A program made the translations under genes and the position numbers. Below are positions 1 through 4,609 of a stretch of 5,087 nucleotides of DNA, in pieces. This DNA comes from Planctomycetota bacterium (GTDB lineage Bacteria; Planctomycetota; Phycisphaerae; Phycisphaerales; SM1A02): NCBI GenBank assembly GCA_022567855.1, contig JADFGE010000245.1, positions 1 through 5,087 of the forward strand. The letters are read 5' to 3'. A model generated the notes under the pieces. The model made no database searches. It had not been told where the DNA came from and was given only the letters and a program-made list of their open reading frames with translations. Numbering within the stretch: the stretch's first letter is position 1; every line of letters starts with the position of its first letter.

Positions 1-996
1 GCAAGGAGCGATCAGAGAGCGCGTCGCTTCATTTCCCGTGTCCATGGCGGACGGTTCTTTGCTGAAGAGTCATCGAGCTTGAGCCTGTCGTCAGAGGAGA
101 TACCACTGTACGATCCGGAGAATCTGGCGATCGTAAGCTGTGATCAAGCTGATTGGGACCTTGCGACGAAGGTTGCCGAAAGGCATCAGCGCTTGGAAGA
201 ATTCATCACTGTCAACCAAGGGGAAGTCAATGAAACAAACGAGCGATCGCGTGGAAACGTGGTTCCAAAGGCCGACCGAGCAGTTCGAGTAACACGTGGA
301 TCGGAAGTCTGCCTGTACGCGGTTCGCCCACCCTCCCAAGGAGAGCATGTTTATCTCGATAAAGATATGTTTTTGGAAGGCAAGCACAGAGATTCGAAAG
401 CTTACGCCTTTCGAAGTGACCGAGCCGTCTGGCAAAACCTCAGTGCGCAAAACAATTTTCGGCGTCTGATCGCCACGTACTTACCTGCTGATCACTTTTG
501 CAATCACGCAATCAGCTATTGTTTGAACGACGACTGCGTATTTGATCTCAGGTTTCTAATCGCACTCCTCAATAGCAAGATATCAGATTGGTATTTTCGA
601 CTCGCCAGTACGAATAACAACATCTTGCAGTACCTTGTATACAATCTACCGTCTCCGCGATTCCGAGACCGTCGGAGCGATTCTGATCGCGAAATGCTCA
701 ATACCTCCATCGCGGCGCGGCGTCGCGGAGAACTCAATCGATGCTTCGAGATTCTCGAACCCGGCATGAAAGAACTGCCCTTCAGCCCTGCCGTGCGCGA
801 CTTCATCATCGAACTCGTCAAGCGGATCATGCAGATCGAGAAAGGTCGGGGCAACATCGCCCGCGCTGAACGCTCCCGTCTCGATTCCGAAGCTCAGCCG
901 TACCAGGACCTCATCGATCGCCTGTTTTACGCCATGGCCGGTCTTACCGATGAAGAGGCCCGCGGGCTCGAAGACCGACTATCGCGAATGCTCTGA
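1..996 (+). CDS. Adenine-specific DNA methyltransferase, TaqI/Eco57I type, C-terminal part (5' partial)
   Basis: The reading frame is open from the first base of the window and ends at TGA 994-996, giving 332 residues of a longer protein. The TTG at 79 is not a credible start because the frame runs through it and no ribosome site precedes it. The visible part resembles the TaqI-like specificity domain of type II/IIG N6-adenine methylases. It has a GEVNETN segment near 223-243, the hallmark FLIALLNSKISDWYFRL stretch at 553-603 and the NLPSP motif at 643-657. A helical tail ends in LIDRLFYAMAGLTDEEA, matching the family's usual closing pattern (ID.LVY.LYGLT.EE). The catalytic NPPY motif and SAM-binding fold would lie upstream, outside the window, so activity cannot be judged. 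The role in restriction-modification is inferred from the family; no endonuclease gene is visible. GC content rises from about 44% (361-600) to about 59% (661-960). Confidence 0.82.
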   Translation, partial: ARSDQRARRFISRVHGGRFFAEESSSLSLSSEEIPLYDPENLAIVSCDQADWDLATKVAERHQRLEEFITVNQGEVNETNERSRGNVVPKADRAVRVTRGSEVCLYAVRPPSQGEHVYLDKDMFLEGKHRDSKAYAFRSDRAVWQNLSAQNNFRRLIATYLPADHFCNHAISYCLNDDCVFDLRFLIALLNSKISDWYFRLASTNNNILQYLVYNLPSPRFRDRRSDSDREMLNTSIAARRRGELNRCFEILEPGMKELPFSPAVRDFIIELVKRIMQIEKGRGNIARAERSRLDSEAQPYQDLIDRLFYAMAGLTDEEARGLEDRLSRML

Positions 997-1038
997 AACT
1001 GCGATTCTTACGCCAAACTATCCGAACATGTTGTGGCC

Positions 1039-1067
1039 TTGATCCGACCATATCCAAGGCGTAGACT
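1039..1067 (+). promoter_or_regulatory. Possible sigma70-type promoter for the small basic protein
   Basis: TTGATC (1039-1044) and TAGACT (1062-1067) are separated by 17 bp. Each matches four of six consensus bases. Transcription would start near 1074, leaving a leader of about 55 nt before the ATG at 1129. The match is modest and was judged by eye only. Confidence 0.33.
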
Positions 1068-1128
1068 TGTATGCGTGTTGTTAGGCACCAACAAATACCG
1101 TACATCCTTCAACTAAGAGAGACAAAAG

Positions 1129-1242
1129 ATGTCGAAGACCAAGTGCCGTCCAGAGCGTACGGGCAAGCCCGGTCCTAAGACCAAGAGAGTCAAAAGCTAC
1201 AAACGATCTACGGGAAAACCGATCAAGAAAAAGTGTAGCTGA
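1129..1242 (+). CDS. Small highly basic protein, 37 residues, unknown function
   Basis: ATG at 1129 is preceded by a purine-rich GAGAGA ribosome site (1117-1122) at 6 nt spacing. An in-frame TAA at 1114-1116 fixes the start, and TGA 1240-1242 ends the frame. The peptide has 11 Lys and 4 Arg against one Glu, for a net charge of about +14. It has no hydrophobic stretch. TGKP occurs twice (residues 11-14 and 28-31). One Cys lies near each end (6 and 36). The segment VKSYKRSTGKPI recalls short basic planctomycete proteins with a V.SY.R..G..V pattern; I know this only as a pattern and cannot name a family. Charge and size would suit nucleic-acid binding, which is inference. It lies 132 nt after the methyltransferase, probably with its own promoter, and before a repeat-rich region. 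A chance frame is possible but less likely given the ribosome site and biased composition. Confidence 0.6.
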   Translation: MSKTKCRPERTGKPGPKTKRVKSYKRSTGKPIKKKCS

Positions 1243-1251
1243 CGGACACTG

Positions 1252-1320
1252 AGCGCCGCGTGTCACCCCGCTCCTAGTGTATCAGCCCGACCCTTCCGGG
1301 CAAACCACGGCGGCGGCGCT
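1252..1320 (+). repeat. Nested inverted repeat downstream of the small protein, possible terminator
   Basis: AGCGCCGC (1252-1259) is the exact complement of GCGGCGCT (1313-1320). Between them lies a hairpin, GCCCG (1285-1289) with CGGGC (1297-1301). It begins 9 nt after the small gene's stop and is followed only by TT and, a little later, a TTTT. It could fold at the 3' end of that transcript. The missing T-run argues against a strong intrinsic terminator. Confidence 0.35.
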
Positions 1321-1380
1321 TTGGCAGCTTTTGGATCGGGACGTGGATCACAACGACGCAATACCGCGAGGTGGAGCAAC

Positions 1381-1410
1381 CACAGATACACACAGATCAA
1401 CACTGATGGG
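1381..1410. repeat. 10-bp tandem repeat, three diverged copies
   Basis: CACAGATACA, CACAGATCAA and CACTGATGGG follow one another without gaps, sharing a CAC.GAT core. Similar strings of CACAGAT spaced 10-11 bp are, to my knowledge, frequent in intergenic DNA of planctomycete-like environmental genomes. Function is unknown. Confidence 0.6.
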
Positions 1411-1510
1411 TTCGGATAGGAATTGAATGAGAAAGGTCAGGCGAAGTCGGACCTGAGGCTTTGCGAAGTCACAGATCCGCCTATGGCGGGGTCCGGGTCT
1501 CTGTGAAGAA

Positions 1511-1598
1511 GGCATCAAGGCATCAAGGCATCGAGGCATCAAGGCATCAAGGCATCGAGGCATCAAGGCATCAAGGCAGCGAGGCATCGAGGCAGCGA
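1511..1598. repeat. 8-bp tandem array (GGCATCAA), 11 units, with 24-bp higher-order period
   Basis: Eleven contiguous 8-bp units are present. Their order is GGCATCAA, GGCATCAA, GGCATCGA, repeated twice exactly (1511-1534 and 1535-1558). A third round ends in GGCAGCGA (1575-1582), followed by GGCATCGA and GGCAGCGA. Decayed units GGCACGAA (1609-1616) and GGCACGCA (1617-1624) continue after a short break. Every third unit of the array carries the A-to-G change at position 7, giving a 24-bp supra-unit. The supra-unit is a multiple of three, so both strands stay open and produce repetitive false peptides. A related cluster lies at 4518-4552. Confidence 0.9.
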
Positions 1599-1655
1599 GG
1601 GGGAACAAGGCACGAAGGCACGCAGAGCGAGCTCCCGATTCCATCGGCTCTCATT

Positions 1656-1678
1656 CCCCTCTCCCCCCGGGAGAGGGG
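1656..1678. repeat. Perfect GC-rich palindrome, terminator-like
   Basis: CCCCTCTCCC (1656-1665) pairs exactly with GGGAGAGGGG (1669-1678) over a CCC loop and is followed by TTATAT. Palindromes of this CTCTCCC/GGGAGAG type are common extragenic repeats in many bacteria. No gene ends directly upstream on the + strand, so a terminator role is doubtful. Confidence 0.6.
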
Positions 1679-1712
1679 TTATATGAATCCCACGTGATTC
1701 TCGTGCGTTTGT

Positions 1713-1786
1713 CGGGTGCCATGCTTCATTCCCGACGCGTCGGGATGAAGCATGCTTTGCCCTATCGGGTCAAAGCATGGCACCCG
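1713..1786. repeat. 74-bp double-hairpin cruciform element
   Basis: Outer arms CGGGTGCCATGC (1713-1724) and GCATGGCACCCG (1775-1786) are perfect complements. Inside are two further hairpins. The first pairs ATGCTTCAT (1721-1729) with ATGAAGCAT (1745-1753) and CCCGACG (1731-1737) with CGTCGGG (1738-1744), with T1730 unpaired. The second pairs ATGCTTTG (1752-1759) with CAAAGCAT (1771-1778) and CCC (1760-1762) with GGG (1767-1769), with T1770 unpaired. The outer and inner pairings share the ATGC ends, so alternative folds exist. This looks like a mobile extragenic palindromic (REP/MITE-like) element. No transposase is present in the window. Confidence 0.75.
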
Positions 1787-1878
1787 CCCACGGATCAATT
1801 GCAATGCGTATTAGGGGTGAGGGTCTGCTCTGCTCTGCTTTGTTCGGGATCGCCCCGGTTCACGTGAGGGACCCCGAT

Positions 1879-1912
1879 CCCGATGGAATCGGGACCCCGA
1901 TAGAATCGGGAC
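1879..1912. repeat. Tandem of two 17-bp mini-hairpin units
   Basis: CCCGATGGAATCGGGAC (1879-1895) is followed at once by CCCGATAGAATCGGGAC (1896-1912), differing at one base. Each unit is itself a hairpin, CCCGAT with ATCGGG around a 3-nt loop. Partial copies flank them: GGGACCCCGAT upstream from 1868 and GGAATCGGG near 1927-1935. Confidence 0.75.
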
Positions 1913-1991
1913 GCAGAGCCGCAGGTGGAATCGGGTTTGGCGGTGCGGTGCGCGGCGGACGGCGTTTCGTGTTCGGGCGCGAACCGCGTTA

Positions 1992-2028
1992 ACACAACCC
2001 GGCTCGCGGCGGTGGTACACAACCCGGC
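1992..2028. repeat. 12-bp direct repeat, two copies
   Basis: ACACAACCCGGC occurs at 1992-2003 and again at 2017-2028, a 25-bp period. No function can be assigned. Confidence 0.6.
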
Positions 2029-2265
2029 GTACCAACTGCTCCGCGAAGGCAGCGAGCGAATAGGTGTCAGACGTGCCTAGGGAAAACCGTAGGTTTCCAG
2101 CCTTTGACGGGGAAATAATTACACTCGCCGGGAAAACCTGGTTAGGTAAACGGATGTCCCCTGATCAGTTGACGCCTGTGTAGTTGCCATCCAAAGACCG
2201 AACTCGCAACGATCGTGGCGGTGCAGTATCGCGCCCTACGGTAGCCACACGCTCCTTTGCGCGCA

Positions 2266-2306
2266 TTGTTGACCAACAACTTGACCAAGTTTCTGACCAA
2301 AGAACT
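2266..2306. promoter_or_regulatory. Three TTGACCAA-like dyads phased at 12 bp, possible operator
   Basis: TTGACCAA (2269-2276), TTGACCAA (2281-2288) and CTGACCAA (2293-2300) are spaced exactly 12 bp apart. Each is a dyad around a central AC. The first extends to TTGTTG-AC-CAACAA (2266-2279) and the second to ACTTG-AC-CAAGT (2279-2290), both perfect. The third is imperfect. They end about 55 bp upstream of the TTGACA box at 2360, a suitable place for a regulator array. On the other strand the same period would read as Leu-Val every four codons, so a coding origin is an alternative. Confidence 0.4.
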
Positions 2307-2359
2307 GAGCGCTTTTACTGACATGTTTTGTTCCGCCCCTAAGTTCCAGCAATTTTCGC

Positions 2360-2387
2360 TTGACACGTGCGCCTCGCGCGTTACAAG
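2360..2387 (+). promoter_or_regulatory. Probable sigma70-type promoter of the HAF/dockerin gene
   Basis: A perfect TTGACA -35 hexamer (2360-2365) is followed after 16 bp by TACAAG (2382-2387), matching four of six bases of the -10 consensus. Transcription would begin near 2394. No other equally good pair was noticed between here and the gene start at 2760. Confidence 0.45.
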
Positions 2388-2393
2388 ATGCCT

Positions 2394-2759
2394 GACAGTT
2401 CAAATCCGCAGGTGACATGACGGGGATCGCCGGCCAGGGAAAGGCCGAGCCGAGCCAATTCACGGACGAAGAAGCGATCCGCCGACGTGCGCCCGCATGG
2501 CAAGGGAGGTGTGGACGCCGTGATTCACGAGAACACCTCACGCAACGAAACAGGACAGCGCTCGCGCTGCCTGGCGGTGGGGCGCCAGAGGTGCGCCCAG
2601 AAAGGAGCTGCCCCGGCAAGGTACAAACGCAGTACGAGGCTCGGTCGATCCCTCCCGGAGGAAAAAGGCCCATGCCCTCGTCGGGCATGGACCCATACAG
2701 AGCGCGCCATTCACATGACGCGCAGAAAGAACTCCTAACCAATTCTAGGAGAACCAAGA
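2394..2759 (+). promoter_or_regulatory. Long hairpin-rich 5' leader of the HAF/dockerin gene (candidate structured RNA)
   Basis: This 366-nt stretch has no convincing gene. It contains a row of stems: GAGGTGT 2506-2512 with ACACCTC 2533-2539 (enclosing CGTG/CACG), CAGCGC 2556-2561 with GCGCTG 2564-2569, CTGGCG 2571-2576 with CGCCAG 2583-2588, CCATGCCC 2670-2677 with GGGCATGG 2683-2690, and CTCCTA 2732-2737 with TAGGAG 2746-2751. I do not recognise a known riboswitch class. Short stems arise easily in GC-rich DNA, so only the number, order and position before the start codon are suggestive. Confidence 0.4.
2732..2751 (+). promoter_or_regulatory. Hairpin sequestering the ribosome binding site
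   Basis: CTCCTA (2732-2737) pairs perfectly with TAGGAG (2746-2751) across an 8-nt loop. The 3' arm contains the whole Shine-Dalgarno sequence AGGAG (2747-2751), which sits 8 nt before ATG 2760. The closed form would block initiation. The 5' arm CTCCT also resembles the anti-Shine-Dalgarno end of 16S rRNA. Confidence 0.5.
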
Positions 2760-4385
2760 ATGTCATACAAGCAATCACATCTTTCACGCCGTTCGCGAAG
2801 ACCATGGACCGGTCGAGCGAGCCTCATTGCGCTCGGCTGGTGCCTAAGCTGGGCCGTCGTCTCGTCCGCCGCGGCCCAGGAGACCTGCTACCGCATCGTC
2901 GACCTTGGCGAGCTCGGATTTACGCCGGGGATCGATGATATTTCCGGCATCAACAACGCCAACCAAGCGGTCTTTACCGCCGTGGTTGGCGGCAAGAAGC
3001 ACGCCATGCTGTACCTGCCGGCCGCTGCCTACGACCTCGCGGCGGGCGTGCATGATCTACATGATCTTGCCGGAGCGGCTATCCCCGGTGACGAGAGCGC
3101 CGTTCACGATCTGAATGACGCTGGAATCGCGGTGGGTTGGGGTGAGATCGGAGGCGAAAGGCACGCCTTCGTCTGGCGGCTGGATGCCGACCCCTTTGAG
3201 TTCATCGACCTGGGCACGTTCGCCAATGGCGATTGGTCCGAGGCCTGGGCGATCAACAACGACAGTCCGTTTCCCATCATCGTCGGTGACGGTGAGAATA
3301 AAGACGATTGTAGCTGCGATTCGGGGAACGACGACATCGTCCGCGCCTTCTGGCTGCCCTTGACCGATCCCGCGAACGACTTGCCGACTGCCGTGCAACT
3401 GTTCCAGGCCCCGGAGCGGATCGTGGGATGCGACCAGAATACGAAGGCCCGCGATGTCAACACCAACGGGGTCCAGCGGACGGCGGCCGGGTACTCCGTC
3501 TTCGGCACCCCGTTCTGTCACGCCCCGCTTAACTGCGGTTCCACGGAGAATGCCACGGTGTGGGTAAACCCCGATCCGATGAATAGTACCGGAATCGCGT
3601 TGCCTTTCTTGAGCGGAGACGACGCCCTGACGTCTGTAGCCTCGGGGATCAGCGACGTCGGCGCAACGGTGGGCAGCGGTTACACCGCCCCCAATGCCCC
3701 CTGCCTCCAGCACGCCTTGTATTGGGATACGGTCATCGTTCCGCCTGTGGACCTCGGCGAGGCCACGGGCATTGATCCCAGCTTTCAGTCGCTGGCCGTG
3801 CGCATCAACAACAACCAGTCCCCACAAACCTTACTGGCGGTGGGGTGGATGCTCGCCTCGCCGAACCGCCCCCTGTTGTGGGCGTGTGCCGGCGGCTGCG
3901 ATCTCCTGGGCAGTTGGGCGGCCGTGGAGCTTAACGGCCCTGTGTTGGGCCAGTGTGGCTTCAGCCCGGACGAATGGCTGATTCTCGAGCTCTTTGACGT
4001 CAACGACAATGGCTGGGTTATCGGCGTGGGCAGGTTTGCGGGAGAAAACCACGCGGTTCTTCTGACCCCGCTGGCGAACTGCCCGCCGGGGCAGTGCAAG
4101 GGCGACCTCGACGGCGACGGCTCCGTGGGTGTGAAGGACCTGCTTATCCTTTTGGGTGCCTGGGGGCCGTGCCCGGCGCCGCCCGCACCGTGTGATGCGG
4201 ACCTGGACTGTGACGGCACGGTGGGCGTGCTCGACCTGCTCATCCTGCTGGGAAACTGGGGGCCGTGCGGGGCGCCCATCGCCACCACGCCGCCGCAGAA
4301 CATCCAGGACTGCATGGATCGCTTCTCCGCCGAATCCGAGGACGAGCTGGCCTTGATCAAGTGCCTGGAAACCGTCTCCCAGTGA
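2760..4385 (+). CDS. Secreted HAF-repeat protein with C-terminal dockerin-like domain
   Basis: The 541-residue protein starts at ATG 2760 behind AGGAG (2747-2751). Its N-terminus is an export signal: an Arg-rich head (SRRSRR, 9-14), a hydrophobic core (about 20-36) and likely cleavage after AAA (37-39). The mature part opens with YRIVDLGELG and shows seven cycles of a HAF-type repeat. Their W/Y strands lie at 81-87 (HAMLYLP), 135-140 (HAFVWR), 195-200, 264-268, 318-322 (HALYW), 370-374 and 431-437, each preceded by an IN/VN...VG segment. Seven cycles suggest a seven-bladed propeller (inference). Two calcium loops follow, with D449/D451/D453/D460 and D481/D483/D485/D492, each continuing into DLLILLG.WGPC, a planctomycete-style dockerin pair. 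A tail with Cys518 and Cys535 ends the protein. Location outside the cytoplasm is well supported; the ligand is unknown. It is followed by a terminator-like hairpin and a second exported protein. Confidence 0.9.
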   Translation: MSYKQSHLSRRSRRPWTGRASLIALGWCLSWAVVSSAAAQETCYRIVDLGELGFTPGIDDISGINNANQAVFTAVVGGKKHAMLYLPAAAYDLAAGVHDLHDLAGAAIPGDESAVHDLNDAGIAVGWGEIGGERHAFVWRLDADPFEFIDLGTFANGDWSEAWAINNDSPFPIIVGDGENKDDCSCDSGNDDIVRAFWLPLTDPANDLPTAVQLFQAPERIVGCDQNTKARDVNTNGVQRTAAGYSVFGTPFCHAPLNCGSTENATVWVNPDPMNSTGIALPFLSGDDALTSVASGISDVGATVGSGYTAPNAPCLQHALYWDTVIVPPVDLGEATGIDPSFQSLAVRINNNQSPQTLLAVGWMLASPNRPLLWACAGGCDLLGSWAAVELNGPVLGQCGFSPDEWLILELFDVNDNGWVIGVGRFAGENHAVLLTPLANCPPGQCKGDLDGDGSVGVKDLLILLGAWGPCPAPPAPCDADLDCDGTVGVLDLLILLGNWGPCGAPIATTPPQNIQDCMDRFSAESEDELALIKCLETVSQ

Positions 4386-4423
4386 TCGTGAGGTTCGTTT
4401 GAGCTCGACTTTGTTTCCCGGCT

Positions 4424-4454
4424 GGGGCCCCGCACGGAGGCGGGGCGCCCCTTT
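4424..4454 (+). terminator. Terminator-like GC hairpin after the HAF/dockerin gene
   Basis: GGGG (4424-4427) pairs with CCCC (4448-4451), and CCCCG (4428-4432) with CGGGG (4441-4445). C4446-G4447 form a bulge, the loop is 8 nt, and TTT follows. It lies 38 nt after the stop codon. The T-run is short, so termination may be partial. Seven As follow at 4459-4465. Confidence 0.5.
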
Positions 4455-4517
4455 CGATAAAAAAATCCCCAGATGGCGCAAGGAACGGCCAAAACCGGCG
4501 TATAGAAGGGTCGGGAT

Positions 4518-4552
4518 GGCATGAAGAAGGCATCAAGGCATCGTGGCATGAA
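4518..4552. repeat. Second cluster of the GGCATCAA-type 8-bp repeat
   Basis: GGCATGAA (4518-4525), then GGCATCAA (4529-4536), GGCATCGT (4537-4544) and GGCATGAA (4545-4552) repeat the unit of the 1511-1598 array. Both clusters are entered by GAAGAA directly before GGCATCAAGGCATC, so they share flanking sequence as well as unit. This indicates a dispersed element rather than chance. Confidence 0.75.
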
Positions 4553-4571
4553 GGAAGAAGAACGCGCGAAG

Positions 4572-4577
4572 TATAAA
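4572..4577 (+). promoter_or_regulatory. Possible -10 box for the FG-GAP protein gene
   Basis: TATAAA at 4572-4577 is the best -10-like hexamer before the gene at 4610. No matching -35 box is present (TGAAGG at the expected place), so the call is weak. Confidence 0.22.
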
Positions 4578-4578
4578 G

Positions 4579-4602
4579 CCGCGACCGTTGGTCGCGGAAG
4601 GA
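4579..4602 (+). promoter_or_regulatory. Perfect hairpin abutting the ribosome site of the FG-GAP protein
   Basis: CCGCGACC (4579-4586) pairs with GGTCGCGG (4590-4597) over a GTT loop. The last two Gs are the first bases of the ribosome site GGAAGGA (4596-4602), which lies 7 nt before ATG 4610. The AAGGA core remains outside the stem, so the hairpin may tune rather than block translation, or protect the 5' end. Confidence 0.45.
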
Positions 4603-4609
4603 ATGAACA

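Larger units (their letters stand above)
1243..2265. other. Gene-free, repeat-rich intergenic region
   Basis: I find no convincing coding sequence here. The open frames consist largely of translated repeats, lack good ribosome sites and resemble nothing recognisable. The stretch contains at least six different short repeat or palindrome elements, listed separately. Smaller structures include CACAGA (1470-1475) pairing with TCTGTG (1500-1505) around CCGCC/GGCGG, a GTTCG/CGAAC hairpin at 1971-1984, and GGGAAAACC occurring at both 2080-2088 and 2130-2138. The first GGGAAAACC also pairs with GGTTTCC at 2092-2098. Nt 2140-2265 show nothing I can interpret. Confidence 0.7.

Noticed and set aside
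79..996. TTG at 79 as the start of the methyltransferase gene
   Set aside because: The frame is open from base 1, there is no ribosome site before 79, and the family's catalytic part must lie upstream.
1081..1266. 61-residue minus-strand frame opposite the small basic protein
   Set aside because: No ribosome site or recognisable motif. The plus-strand frame has a fixed start and a ribosome site.
1511..1598. CRISPR-like array
   Set aside because: Units are contiguous 8-mers with no spacers.
1348..1697. Overlapping frames on both strands with repeated CLDALMPR or ASRHQGIE peptides
   Set aside because: They are translations of the 24-bp DNA repeat on either strand and carry no domain outside it.
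1777..2035. 71-75 residue frames on both strands
   Set aside because: They cover the cruciform arm and the 17-bp hairpin repeats, lack ribosome sites and have compositionally random Arg/Gly-rich sequence.
2142..2366. Minus-strand 74-residue frame with an amphipathic LVRNLVKLLVNN segment
   Set aside because: The pattern comes from the 12-bp-period dyads. No family is recognised and it runs into the likely promoter, so I prefer the regulatory reading, but not strongly.
2487..2740. Group II intron 5' end (GTGCGCCCG at 2487)
   Set aside because: Only the first bases fit. I see no domain V, no intron-encoded reverse transcriptase and no 3' border.
2236..2805. 189-residue minus-strand frame
   Set aside because: It overlaps the start and ribosome site of the well-supported HAF gene and has no recognisable domain.
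2417..2938. 173-residue plus-strand frame starting in the leader
   Set aside because: It overlaps the signal peptide region of the HAF gene out of frame. The AGG before its ATG is poorly placed and the sequence looks like GC-rich noise.
3057..3827. 256-residue minus-strand frame
   Set aside because: It is antisense to the HAF-repeat region, whose signal peptide, repeats and calcium loops prove the plus frame. Long antisense frames are expected in GC-rich genes.
3785..4549. 254- and 216-residue minus-strand frames
   Set aside because: They are antisense to the dockerin region, and the longer one begins inside the 8-bp repeat (MPRCLDA), again a repeat artefact.
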